Source: Flavobacterium hungaricum
GTDB lineage: Bacteria > Bacteroidota > Bacteroidia > Flavobacteriales > Flavobacteriaceae
Assembly: GCF_015182285.1 (NCBI RefSeq)
Contig: NZ_PRDM01000004.1
Location: 663,121-727,120 of the forward strand
Reading direction: 5' to 3'
DNA length: 64,000 nucleotides
Each line of letters begins with the position of its first letter. Position 1 is the stretch's first letter. The position numbers and the translations under genes were made by a program. This document shows positions 43,840-52,459 of the stretch, piece by piece. The notes beneath the pieces are model-generated. The model made no database searches, was not told where the DNA came from, and was given only the letters and a program-made list of their open reading frames with translations.

Positions 43840-44721
43840 ATGAGCTATACAGATAAAATGTTGCGCGACGATGCTTTACAAGGTAAAGTTATTGTTGTTA
43901 CAGGCGGCGGAAGCGGTTTAGGAAAAGCTATGACCAAATATTTTCTAGAGTTAGGAGCTCAGGTAGCGATTACTTCTAGAGATTTAGAAAAGCTTAAAAC
44001 TACTGCTGCAGAACTTGAAAGCGAAACCGGCGGAAAATGTTTACCGCTTCAATGTGACGTTCGTCATTATGAAGAAGTAGAAAATATGCTTCAGGAAACT
44101 TTAAAAGTTTTTGGCAAGGTTGATGTTCTTTTAAATAATGCCGCGGGAAATTTTATTTCTCCAACTGAAAGATTATCAGCAAACGCATTTGACACTGTTA
44201 TAGATATTGTACTTAAAGGTTCTAAAAACTGTACGCTGGCTTTTGGAAAACATTGGATTGATACGAAACAGACTTCGGCAACGATTTTAAATATTGTTAC
44301 CACTTACGCCTGGACAGGATCTGCTTACGTAGTTCCAAGTGCTACAGCAAAAGCTGGAGTTTTGGCCATGACCAGAAGTTTGGCTGTAGAATGGGCAAAA
44401 TACGGAATTCGTTCTAACGCTATCGCACCAGGTCCGTTCCCAACTAAAGGTGCATGGGACAGATTGTTGCCAGGAGATTTAGCCGAGAAATTTGATATGG
44501 CGAAAAAAGTGCCGTTAAAAAGAGTTGGCGACCATCAGGAATTAGCCAATTTAGCAGCTTATTTGGTTTCTGACTTCTCTTCTTATATAAATGGAGACGT
44601 TATTACAATCGACGGCGGCGAATGGCTAAAAGGCGCTGGACAATTCAACTTATTAGAAGCAATTCCAGAAGAACTTTGGGATCAGCTTGAAATGATGATC
44701 AAAGCAAAAAAGAATAAATAA
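43840..44721 (+). CDS. SDR oxidoreductase, 2,4-dienoyl-CoA reductase-like
   Basis: This 293-residue SDR has TGGGSGLGKA, NNAAGNF and a C-terminal IDGGEW. The usual YxxxK is replaced by VPSATAKAGV: the Lys remains but the Tyr is absent. Peroxisomal-type dienoyl-CoA reductases also lack that Tyr, so the absence supports this assignment over loss of function. It would act in oxidation of unsaturated fatty acids. A strong terminator follows. Confidence 0.85.
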   Translation: MSYTDKMLRDDALQGKVIVVTGGGSGLGKAMTKYFLELGAQVAITSRDLEKLKTTAAELESETGGKCLPLQCDVRHYEEVENMLQETLKVFGKVDVLLNNAAGNFISPTERLSANAFDTVIDIVLKGSKNCTLAFGKHWIDTKQTSATILNIVTTYAWTGSAYVVPSATAKAGVLAMTRSLAVEWAKYGIRSNAIAPGPFPTKGAWDRLLPGDLAEKFDMAKKVPLKRVGDHQELANLAAYLVSDFSSYINGDVITIDGGEWLKGAGQFNLLEAIPEELWDQLEMMIKAKKNK

Positions 44722-44777
44722 TTACAAGTGCTTACTAAATTCAGAATATTTTTTTTTAAAACTATACTGATTGCACG

Positions 44778-44812
44778 AAATCCCGAAGGTTTACTTTCGG
44801 GATTTTTTTTAT
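44778..44812 (+). terminator. Terminator after the 43840 gene
   Basis: AAATCCCGAA at 44778-44787 pairs with TTCGGGATTT at 44796-44805, followed by more T residues. Confidence 0.88.
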
Positions 44813-44830
44813 CATATAATTGACAATCAT

Positions 44831-44923
44831 TTTAACCATATAAGTGATATAAGTTCAATGAAGTAATAAATTGTTTAAACATCTGTTTACTTACATTTAC
44901 TAATATCACTTATATGGTTTAAA
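44831..44923. repeat. Dispersed inverted repeat, family B copy 2
   Basis: TTTAACCATATAAGTGATAT at 44831-44850 is nearly the exact inverse of 44903-44923 (one inserted T), with a loop of about 52 bases. It shares its left arm and the following ATAAGTTCA with 2051-2113. Confidence 0.8.
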
Positions 44924-44958
44924 TACATTAATATGTTTAGACAATTCAGTTAAATTAT

Positions 44959-44966
44959 TATTTTTG
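44959..44966 (+). promoter_or_regulatory. -7 box for udk
   Basis: TATTTTTG is a perfect TAnnTTTG box, 26 bases before ATG 44993. Confidence 0.55.
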
Positions 44967-44992
44967 CCAAACAAATATCAAACAAAAATTTT

Positions 44993-45601
44993 ATGCTCAT
45001 TATTGGAATTGCAGGAGGAACAGGAAGTGGAAAAACGACGGTAGTACACCAAATCATGAATGAATTGCCAGACACAGAGGTGGGCGTGATTTCTCAAGAT
45101 TCGTATTACAAAGAAACCACCAATTTATCTTTTGACGAAAGAGCATTAATCAATTTTGACCATCCGCGTGCGATCGATTTTGAATTGCTGGTAAAACACT
45201 TAAAAGCTTTAAAAGCAGGAGAAACAATCGATCAGCCAGTTTACTCTTTTATTCAGCATAACAGAACAGACGACACTATTTCTACTCATCCTAGAAAAGT
45301 TATGATTGTTGAAGGAATTCTAATCTTAACCAATCCAGAATTACGCGACATGTTTGACATCAAAATCTATGTTCACGCAGATTCTGACGAAAGATTAATT
45401 CGCCGTTTAAAAAGAGATATTTCAGAACGCGGCCGTGATATCGATGAAGTTTTAAACCGTTACCAAACTACTTTAAAACCTATGCATGAACAATTTATCG
45501 AACCAAGTAAAGCTTTTGCAGACATCATTATCCCTAATGACAAATACAATACCGTAGCAATTGATGTTGTTCGTGCCGTAATTAATCAGAGAATTTTATA
45601 A
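44993..45601 (+). CDS. udk: Uridine kinase
   Basis: Udk phosphorylates uridine and cytidine. The 202-residue protein has Walker A GGTGSGKTT, the substrate-binding YYKETTNLSFDE, FDHPRAIDF and the RRLKRDISERGRD arginine-rich region. Length is normal. It heads a row with the FtsB-like gene and the mutase genes, but a repeat at 45632-45719 separates it from the next gene. Confidence 0.94.
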   Translation: MLIIGIAGGTGSGKTTVVHQIMNELPDTEVGVISQDSYYKETTNLSFDERALINFDHPRAIDFELLVKHLKALKAGETIDQPVYSFIQHNRTDDTISTHPRKVMIVEGILILTNPELRDMFDIKIYVHADSDERLIRRLKRDISERGRDIDEVLNRYQTTLKPMHEQFIEPSKAFADIIIPNDKYNTVAIDVVRAVINQRIL

Positions 45602-45631
45602 TTTTTATTGTAAATTTAGTCCATAAAAATT

Positions 45632-45719
45632 AGGAGCTGTTTCCCGTTATTTGTTACAATCTTTTGTGTCTCGTTTTTTAAACGAGGCAAAAAAGGATTT
45701 TTACTTCTATCAGGGCTAG
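45632..45719. repeat. Dispersed hairpin-core repeat, family A copy 2
   Basis: The segment runs from AGGAGCTGTTTCCCGTTATT to CTATCAGGGCTAG. Its core has an inverted repeat, CTCGTTT with AAACGAG. Outer ends match those of 7582-7727, while the cores differ. Confidence 0.7.
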
Positions 45720-45755
45720 AAACCAAACAAAGACAAAAAAAAATATTCGTTTACA

Positions 45756-46088
45756 ATGAAATTTAAAAATCCATACAAAGACAAAAAATGGTTTAAATAC
45801 TTCGGCAACAAATATGTTTGGGTTTTGTTGTTTTTTGTAATTTGGATGTTATTTCTGGATAATTATTCTTATTTTGATCATCGTTTCTTAGATGGGCAGA
45901 TTGACGAACTTAATGACAATAAAAAATATTATCAAGAAGAAATAAAAAAAGATCAAGAACAGATCAAACAGCTTAAAAATCCGGAACAAATTGAGAAATA
46001 TGCCCGTGAGAAATATTTCATGAAAAAAGACAGCGAAGATATTTATATCATTCAATTTGAAGGAGATACTATTCAAGAAAAAGAATAA
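45756..46088 (+). CDS. FtsB/DivIC-like septum formation initiator
   Basis: The 110-residue protein has a cytoplasmic start, one membrane helix (about residues 22-38) and a periplasmic coiled coil (about 50-85: DELNDNKKYYQEEIKKDQEQIKQL), then the conserved EKYAREKYFMKKDSED. These are the features of FtsB/DivIC, which links early and late divisome proteins. Fifteen bases separate it from the mutase small-subunit gene, so they are likely cotranscribed. Confidence 0.85.
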   Translation: MKFKNPYKDKKWFKYFGNKYVWVLLFFVIWMLFLDNYSYFDHRFLDGQIDELNDNKKYYQEEIKKDQEQIKQLKNPEQIEKYAREKYFMKKDSEDIYIIQFEGDTIQEKE

Positions 46089-46102
46089 TCAAAAAACACA
46101 AA

Positions 46103-47467
46103 ATGGCCACTACACTATTCGACGATTTTAATCCGGTTTCATCCAAGCAATGGAAACAAAAAATTCAGTTTGAATTAGATGGAGCCGATTACAACCAAAC
46201 CGTTATTTGGAATTCTCCGGAAGACATTCAGGTAAAACCTTTTTATCACATCGATGAATTTTCAAAAGCCGCAAAAGTAAAAACTCAGGCATCAGAATTT
46301 AAAATCTGCCAAAATATATTTGTTCACGATGTTGAAAAATCAATCAACAGAGCAATTAACACGCTGGAAAGAGGCGCTGAAAGTTTACGTTTTACCATTC
46401 AAAACGAAAATACTGACATTCACAAATTATTAGAAAATCTTCCTTTAGAAAACAGAATCGTTTACTTCAATTTAAGTTTTATCTCAATCGATTTCGTAAA
46501 AAAATTAGACCGTATATCTATTCATAAAAAGGCAGTTTTTTATTGTAATTTAGATCCTATAGGTCAACTGGCCCGAGACGGTAATTGGTTCACCACTGCC
46601 GAGAAAACCAATTTTGAAACTTTAAATCTACTTTTTAAAAACACAGTCAACCTGAATTTGCTGAGTGTAGATTTAGGATTGTATCAAAATTCCGGAGCGA
46701 ATATTACCCAGCAAATTGCTTATAGTCTGGCACATGCCAACGAATATTTAAATCGTTTTTCTGATTTAGCAAAACCAATTGTTTTTCAGGTTGCTGTAGG
46801 CACCAACTATTTCTTCGAAATTGCAAAGCTTCGCGCCTTAAGAATGCTTTTTAATCTCATTGCCAAAGAATACAATCCGAACTTAGAATGTCATTTACTG
46901 GTTACACCAACCAAACGCAATAAAACAATTTACGATTACAATGTCAATATGCTTCGCACCACAACCGAATGCATGTCGGCAATTTTGGGCGGTGCAGATG
47001 CAATTGCCAATTTACCATACGATGCTTTGTACCATAAAGACAATGAATTTGGTGATCGCATTGCCAGAAACCAGCTTTTAATTTTAAAACATGAAAGTTA
47101 TTTTGACAAAGTAGACAATCCAGCTGACGGCAGTTATTATATTGAAAGTTTAACAATGCAATTGGCAGAAAAGAGTTTAGCGCTATTTAAAGATATTGAA
47201 GCAAATGGAGGATTTTTAAAACTTTTGAACGACGGAATGATCAAAAAGAAAATTCAGGAAAGCGCCAATAAAGAGCAGGAATTATTCGATTCTAAAAAAG
47301 AAATTCTTTTAGGGACCAACAAATATCCGAATAAGGAAGATCGAATGAAACATGATTTAGAATTGTTTCCTTTTGTCAAAATCAAACCCCGAAAAACATT
47401 AATTACACCAATAATAGAGAAAAGATTAGCTGAAAAGCTGGAACAAGAAAGATTGGAAGTAGAATAA
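46103..47467 (+). CDS. mutA: Methylmalonyl-CoA mutase small subunit
   Basis: The 454-residue protein is homologous to the TIM-barrel part of methylmalonyl-CoA mutase. It shows FDDFNPVSSKQWKQKIQFELDGADY and the TTECMSAILGGADAIANLPYD region. It ends without the B12-binding flavodoxin-like domain that longer small subunits keep in degenerate form, so it is a structural, non-catalytic partner. It overlaps no gene and ends 44 bases before the large-subunit gene. Confidence 0.9.
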   Translation: MATTLFDDFNPVSSKQWKQKIQFELDGADYNQTVIWNSPEDIQVKPFYHIDEFSKAAKVKTQASEFKICQNIFVHDVEKSINRAINTLERGAESLRFTIQNENTDIHKLLENLPLENRIVYFNLSFISIDFVKKLDRISIHKKAVFYCNLDPIGQLARDGNWFTTAEKTNFETLNLLFKNTVNLNLLSVDLGLYQNSGANITQQIAYSLAHANEYLNRFSDLAKPIVFQVAVGTNYFFEIAKLRALRMLFNLIAKEYNPNLECHLLVTPTKRNKTIYDYNVNMLRTTTECMSAILGGADAIANLPYDALYHKDNEFGDRIARNQLLILKHESYFDKVDNPADGSYYIESLTMQLAEKSLALFKDIEANGGFLKLLNDGMIKKKIQESANKEQELFDSKKEILLGTNKYPNKEDRMKHDLELFPFVKIKPRKTLITPIIEKRLAEKLEQERLEVE

Positions 47468-47511
47468 TCTTATTTAAGGTAATTAATAAAAAATCAAATT
47501 TAAAGCGTCTC

Positions 47512-49653
47512 ATGATAAGAAAAGACCTTAAACATATAAAGTTAGATGTTAAAAATGAAACGTCGAGCGCACAGCCGCATGACTCTTCTCATTCAACTCC
47601 TAACTTCACCACAGCCGAAGGAATTGAAATCAAAAAAAACTACTCTGAACAAGATATAGAAGATTTTGATTTTCTCGATTTTGGAGCTGGTTTTGCACCC
47701 AATCTTCGCGGACCTTACGCAACAATGTATGTAAGACGTCCGTGGACGATTCGTCAATATGCAGGATTTTCGACCGCAGAAGAAAGCAATGCTTTTTATA
47801 GAAGAAATCTTGCTGCGGGACAAAAAGGACTTTCGATTGCGTTTGATTTGCCCACACACCGCGGTTACGATTCAGATCACGAAAGAGTGGTCGGCGATGT
47901 TGGAAAAGCAGGTGTTGCCATAGATTCTGTTGAAGACATGAAAGTCTTGTTTGATCAAATTCCACTTGACGAAATGTCGGTTTCTATGACAATGAATGGC
48001 GCTGTCCTTCCAATTATGGCCTTTTATATTGTTGCTGCCGAAGAGCAGGGCGTTACTCCAGAGAAATTGGCAGGAACCATTCAAAACGATATTTTGAAAG
48101 AGTTTATGGTTCGCAACACTTATATCTATCCGCCTGCTCCTTCAATGAAAATCATTGCCGATATTTTTGAATTTACAAGCAGAAAAATGCCAAAATTCAA
48201 TTCGATCTCGATTTCTGGTTATCATATGCAGGAGGCTGGAGCAACGGCAGATATCGAATTGGCATATACTTTGGCAGATGGTCTGGAATATATCAGAACA
48301 GGTCTTTCTACTGGAATGACTATTGATGAATTTGCACCGCGTTTATCTTTCTTTTGGGCTATTGGCATGAATCATTTTATGGAAATCGCTAAAATGAGAG
48401 CAGGACGAATGATTTGGGCAAAGTTACTGCAGCAGTTTAATCCTAAAAGTGACAAATCTTTGGCATTGCGAACACATTGCCAAACCAGCGGCTGGAGTTT
48501 AACCGAGCAAGATCCTTTTAATAATGTTGCAAGAACTTGTATAGAAGCTTCTGCCGCAGCTTTTGGCGGTACGCAGTCTCTTCATACAAATGCATTGGAT
48601 GAGGCCATTGCGCTTCCCACAGACTTTTCTGCAAGAATTGCCAGAAATACCCAGATATTTTTACAAGAAGAAACTAAAATAACCAAAACAGTTGATCCGT
48701 GGGCAGGAAGTTATTATGTTGAAAGTTTAACCCACGATATTGCTGAAAAAACTTGGAAACTAATTGAGGAAGTAGAAGAATTAGGAGGGATGACAAAAGC
48801 TATTGAAGCTGGAATTCCGAAACTCCGAATTGAAGAAGCCGCAGCAAGAAAACAAGCACGCATTGACAGCGGGCAAGACATTATAGTTGGGGTAAATAAA
48901 TATCGTTTAGAAAAAGAAGATCCTTTACACATATTAGACGTAGACAATCAATTGGTTCGCAAACAGCAAATTGAGCGTTTAGATGTTATAAAAGAGACTC
49001 GAGATTCAGAAAAAGTAGAGCGTTCACTAGAAAAATTAATTCTTTGTGCAAAAAACGGCGAAGGAAATTTACTGGAAATTGCTATTGAAGCTGCACGAAA
49101 CAGGGCAACTTTAGGCGAAATCAGTAATGCACTCGAAAGTGTTTTTGGCCGATTTAAAGCACAAATCAAATCTTTTAGCGGTGTGTACAGTGCAGCAATA
49201 AAAAACGATGAGAATTTTGAAAAAGCAAAACAATTAGCAGACGTTTTTGCCAAACAAGAAGGAAGACGCCCCAGAATTATGATTGCCAAAATGGGACAAG
49301 ACGGTCATGACCGTGGTGCAAAAGTAGTCGCAACGGGCTATGCAGATGTTGGCTTTGATGTTGACATTGGGCCGCTTTTTCAGACTCCTGCAGAAGCTGC
49401 TAAACAAGCAGTAGAAAACGACGTGCATATTCTTGGTGTTTCTTCATTAGCTGCCGGACACAAGACTTTGGTACCGCAAGTTATTGAAGAATTGAAAAAA
49501 CATGGACGAGAAGACATAATGGTTATTGTCGGCGGTGTAATTCCGTCGCAGGACTATCAATTCCTGTTTGATGCTGGTGCAGCAGCTGTTTTTGGGCCAG
49601 GAACGAAAATTAGTGAAGCCGCAATTAAAATATTAGAAGCTTTTATAGACTAA
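47512..49653 (+). CDS. mutB: Methylmalonyl-CoA mutase large (catalytic) subunit
   Basis: This enzyme interconverts methylmalonyl-CoA and succinyl-CoA with adenosylcobalamin. The 713-residue protein has the substrate barrel (TMYVRRPWTIRQYAGFSTAEES, GLSIAFDLPTHRGYDSD, RTHCQTSGWSL) and a C-terminal B12 domain with GQDGHDRG; the lower axial ligand is His599. All expected blocks are present and length is normal. Its GTPase chaperone MeaB is encoded at 956-2044. A bidirectional terminator follows. Confidence 0.97.
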   Translation: MIRKDLKHIKLDVKNETSSAQPHDSSHSTPNFTTAEGIEIKKNYSEQDIEDFDFLDFGAGFAPNLRGPYATMYVRRPWTIRQYAGFSTAEESNAFYRRNLAAGQKGLSIAFDLPTHRGYDSDHERVVGDVGKAGVAIDSVEDMKVLFDQIPLDEMSVSMTMNGAVLPIMAFYIVAAEEQGVTPEKLAGTIQNDILKEFMVRNTYIYPPAPSMKIIADIFEFTSRKMPKFNSISISGYHMQEAGATADIELAYTLADGLEYIRTGLSTGMTIDEFAPRLSFFWAIGMNHFMEIAKMRAGRMIWAKLLQQFNPKSDKSLALRTHCQTSGWSLTEQDPFNNVARTCIEASAAAFGGTQSLHTNALDEAIALPTDFSARIARNTQIFLQEETKITKTVDPWAGSYYVESLTHDIAEKTWKLIEEVEELGGMTKAIEAGIPKLRIEEAAARKQARIDSGQDIIVGVNKYRLEKEDPLHILDVDNQLVRKQQIERLDVIKETRDSEKVERSLEKLILCAKNGEGNLLEIAIEAARNRATLGEISNALESVFGRFKAQIKSFSGVYSAAIKNDENFEKAKQLADVFAKQEGRRPRIMIAKMGQDGHDRGAKVVATGYADVGFDVDIGPLFQTPAEAAKQAVENDVHILGVSSLAAGHKTLVPQVIEELKKHGREDIMVIVGGVIPSQDYQFLFDAGAAAVFGPGTKISEAAIKILEAFID

Positions 49654-49684
49654 AAAAAAATCCCTTTAAGAAGGGATTTTTTTT
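49653..49684. terminator. Bidirectional terminator between mutB and the 49684 gene
   Basis: AAAAAAAATCCCTT at 49653-49666 pairs exactly with 49671-49684, with a TAAG loop and A/T runs on both sides. It lies between convergent genes. Confidence 0.9.
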
Positions 49685-50322
49685 TAGTCGTTAACTGTTG
49701 CGTTATTATCTGCTTCTATAAAAGAGAGATCATAACCAGCAAAATCACGCATATAGCTCTTTAAAGAAGTTCCAAAGGCATCTCTAAAATGTTTATTTCC
49801 TTTGTTTTTAAAGAAGTTTTTCACAGAACCCGCGCCTCCTAAGTGAGCTGCCGCTAAAATTCCTGATTCGGTAATTTCAATACCACTGATGATTTTGCCT
49901 TGATACTTTTGGATTTCATAACGCAAAATCCATTTGTTTTTGGCTAACAAAGCTATAAAAGCTTTTTCTTGTAAAGCAGGATCTTTTAAAAAGGCTTTAT
50001 TATCATTAATTCCAATAGCTCTGAGCGCTTTAGAACCAAATTGATATTTACCCATGTATCCCAAAGAATTTACAAGTCTGTATTTTCCCTGCGATTCTTT
50101 AAAAGCTACTGCCTCTTTAAATCCTATAAGATGATTTCCTGTGTATGGGACGTTTGTATTAGGATAATCATCCTTTTCAATTGATGGAAAAACATATTCT
50201 GATCCATCTGTTTTTTCAATATGAAACCAAGGTTTGGTTTCTTTTTCTGAGGGAATAAATCCCAAACTTAAAAATGTAATAATAACGACTAAACTCGCAT
50301 AAAAATACCATTTCTTTATCAT
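49684..50322 (-). CDS. Lysozyme-like (transglycosylase-type) exported protein
   Basis: The 212-residue protein has an N-terminal signal/anchor (about residues 5-22). The lysozyme-like core has the probable catalytic Glu in AVAFKESQGKYRLVNSLGYMGKYQFGSKAL and continues with ESGILAAAHLGGAGSVKNFF. This pattern resembles SLT/lysozyme-fold enzymes that cut peptidoglycan. The enzyme class is inferred; activity has not been shown for this subgroup to my knowledge. Confidence 0.75.
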   Translation of the reverse strand: MIKKWYFYASLVVIITFLSLGFIPSEKETKPWFHIEKTDGSEYVFPSIEKDDYPNTNVPYTGNHLIGFKEAVAFKESQGKYRLVNSLGYMGKYQFGSKALRAIGINDNKAFLKDPALQEKAFIALLAKNKWILRYEIQKYQGKIISGIEITESGILAAAHLGGAGSVKNFFKNKGNKHFRDAFGTSLKSYMRDFAGYDLSFIEADNNATVND

Positions 50323-50371
50323 AAATTGTTTTTCTTCAAGACGCTGTCACCCTCTTAAAATTTCTACGGTG

Positions 50372-50379
50372 CAAAGATA
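50372..50379 (-). promoter_or_regulatory. -7 box for the 49684 gene
   Basis: The minus strand reads TATCTTTG, a perfect box, 50 bases before the ATG at 50322. Confidence 0.5.
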
Positions 50380-50751
50380 ACAATTAAAAAAAAATACTGA
50401 ATTTCAAGCACTTAACATAAAGCCGAAATTGTAAGAATCTTTGCTAATGCCTATAAACATAAATGTTACCGAAGATTACGATAAGGTGAATTTTAGATCA
50501 AAAATTGAAAAATTTAGACTTATAAAATTTCAATTTTAAGGTTTTTTTAAGTTTTTTCTGCTATTTTGAAAGAATAAGATTACAGTTTTATTGTTACTTT
50601 TAGATTGATTTTAAAATTTTAGTTTTTCGAAATCTTTAAATCATAAATAAAAATACCTTACTATTTTATTGTTTTAATATCCGAAAACGACCAAGTTTAA
50701 TGATTCAATAATTTATTCAGAAATAGATTGTTTTTGTTTTCCTGTCCAAAT

Positions 50752-50785
50752 AAAAAAAACCGAAACTTTCGTTTCGGTCTTTAGG
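50752..50785 (-). terminator. Terminator after mltG
   Basis: ACCGAAAC at 50759-50766 pairs with GTTTCGGT at 50771-50778. On the minus strand the stem is followed by a long T run. Confidence 0.85.
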
Positions 50786-50800
50786 ATTTTTTGTTTGCTT

Positions 50801-51841
50801 TTATCTTGTTACTCCCTGACTGGCGATCCAATCAGAATATTTTTTTGCATTGATATTATGTTCTGCTAATGTCGCTGCAAATTCATGATATCCGAAGCGT
50901 TCCACACTTGCACAGAAATAAATATAATCGTTTTTCTCTGGATTTAAAACCGCTTCTAAAGCTGTAATGTCAGGCATTGCGATTGGCCCAGGAGGAAGAC
51001 CTTTATTCACATAAGTATTATAGGGAGATCTCATAACCAAATCGTTGTAAAAAACACGTTTAATTACTTGATCGAAGTTATTATCTCTTAATTTTAACGA
51101 ATAAATGACTGTTGGATCTGCTTGTAAAGGCATTTCTAAACGAAGACGATTTAAGTAAACACCCGCAATACGAGGTCTTTCATCTTTTTTAACCGATTCT
51201 TTGTGTACAATTGATGCTAGAATTGTTGCCTGAACTGGAGTTAAACCCTGCGCTTTGGCTTTAGCAATTCTTTCATCTGTCCAAAAATTATGATATTCCT
51301 TAATCATTTTGTCACGGAATTTCTCTGCAGACGTATTCCAATAAATTTCATATGTGTTTGGAATAAACATTGCAAAGACATTGTCTTCATTAAATCCGTT
51401 TTCAGCCATAAATGTAGAATCTCTAATAGCTTTAACTAAAGACAGACTGTCCGCTTCAATTTCTTTACCGATTCTGCCGGCAAAATTTTCCAGACGTTCC
51501 TGATTATTAAAAACTAATTTCACAGGCACATTAGAACGCATTGCTCGCACTAAGTCGATATTGTTCATGTCTTTTTTCAGCAGGAAACGCCCTGATTTTA
51601 CATTTTCAGGATAACTTCTTTTTTCTGCAACCATTTCAAAATTATCGAAATTCTTTACATAAGGTTCTAATATCTTTTTTACATCTGCATAGTTTGCGCC
51701 AGTGGGAACGTATACATATAATTCTTTTTCTTCAAATTTAGTATTAGAACTAAAAATTTTACTGATTAAAATAAAACCATAAATCAGTAAAACTGATATG
51801 ATAGCTACGGCACTTATCGTGATAATTTTCTTTAGACTCAA
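50801..51841 (-). CDS. mltG: Endolytic transglycosylase MltG
   Basis: MltG cuts nascent glycan strands and sets their length. The 346-residue protein has a membrane helix (about residues 8-30), a LysM-like region and the YceG domain with the catalytic Glu in ASIVHKESVKKDERPRIAGVYLNRL and the LPPGPIAMPDITALEAVLNP motif. Length is normal. The GNAT gene lies 10 bases upstream, forming a unit with dapF. Confidence 0.94.
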   Translation of the reverse strand: MSLKKIITISAVAIISVLLIYGFILISKIFSSNTKFEEKELYVYVPTGANYADVKKILEPYVKNFDNFEMVAEKRSYPENVKSGRFLLKKDMNNIDLVRAMRSNVPVKLVFNNQERLENFAGRIGKEIEADSLSLVKAIRDSTFMAENGFNEDNVFAMFIPNTYEIYWNTSAEKFRDKMIKEYHNFWTDERIAKAKAQGLTPVQATILASIVHKESVKKDERPRIAGVYLNRLRLEMPLQADPTVIYSLKLRDNNFDQVIKRVFYNDLVMRSPYNTYVNKGLPPGPIAMPDITALEAVLNPEKNDYIYFCASVERFGYHEFAATLAEHNINAKKYSDWIASQGVTR

Positions 51842-51851
51842 AGCTTAAAAT

Positions 51852-52385
51852 TTAAATTTGTTTGTTAATTAACTGAAAAATTGCTTCATCATAATAGTGG
51901 TTCTGAAACAATACCCAATCTTTTTTTACACCAATCTTCTCAAATCCAAATTTAGTAAAAAGAGCTATACTTGCTTCATTATTTGTACTAATATTTGCAT
52001 AAAGCTGATGAAGATTTAAATTTAAAAAAGAGTAATTTATTAAAAGTTCTAAAGCCTCAGAACCAATATTTTGTCCTCTATTTTCATTTTTTTGAATGAC
52101 AATACCAACTCCTGCCCTATTGTTTTTAGGATCAAATTCGAACAAATCTATTAATCCTATTGCCGGAAAATCTTCATCTTGGCAGATCGCCAGCCGCAAT
52201 TGTTTGGCTTCATAAATATCCTGCTGCGCATTTTCGAGATACTGGCGAATTAAAAAACGACTGTATGGAGTATTTGTATTACTGACTTCCCAAATGCTTA
52301 AATCATTTTCCATCGCATAAACAAACTCTAAATCATTTGGTTCCAGCGCCCGTAAATAAATGGTTTCGCCTTTTAATGTTATCAT
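51852..52385 (-). CDS. GNAT family N-acetyltransferase, RimJ/RimL-like
   Basis: This 177-residue protein begins KGETIYLRALEPNDLEFVYAMEND and has the acetyl-CoA loop in QKNENRGQNIGSEALELL. It lies between dapF and mltG on the same strand. A short hairpin-forming repeat separates it from dapF. The acceptor is unknown. Confidence 0.87.
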   Translation of the reverse strand: MITLKGETIYLRALEPNDLEFVYAMENDLSIWEVSNTNTPYSRFLIRQYLENAQQDIYEAKQLRLAICQDEDFPAIGLIDLFEFDPKNNRAGVGIVIQKNENRGQNIGSEALELLINYSFLNLNLHQLYANISTNNEASIALFTKFGFEKIGVKKDWVLFQNHYYDEAIFQLINKQI

Positions 52386-52418
52386 TTACAATTTTAGATT
52401 TTAGATGTTGATTTTAGT

Positions 52419-52434
52419 CCCGACAGTTATCGGG
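52419..52434. repeat. Short CCCGA/TCGGG hairpin
   Basis: CCCGA at 52419-52423 pairs with TCGGG at 52430-52434. It stands in an AT-rich, TTTAGATT-bearing spacer and looks like an intergenic REP-like unit. Confidence 0.45.
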
Positions 52435-52459
52435 GTCGGAATTTAAAATTTGAAATTAA

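Larger units (their letters stand above)
50323..50800. other. Spacer with one promoter and one terminator
   Basis: This 478-base AT-rich region contains the -7 box for the 49684 gene and the mltG terminator. I see no further gene, RNA or repeat in it. Confidence 0.6.

Noticed and set aside
43840..44721. Inactivated SDR pseudogene
   Set aside because: The missing Tyr is a family trait of dienoyl-CoA reductases, and the rest of the frame is intact.
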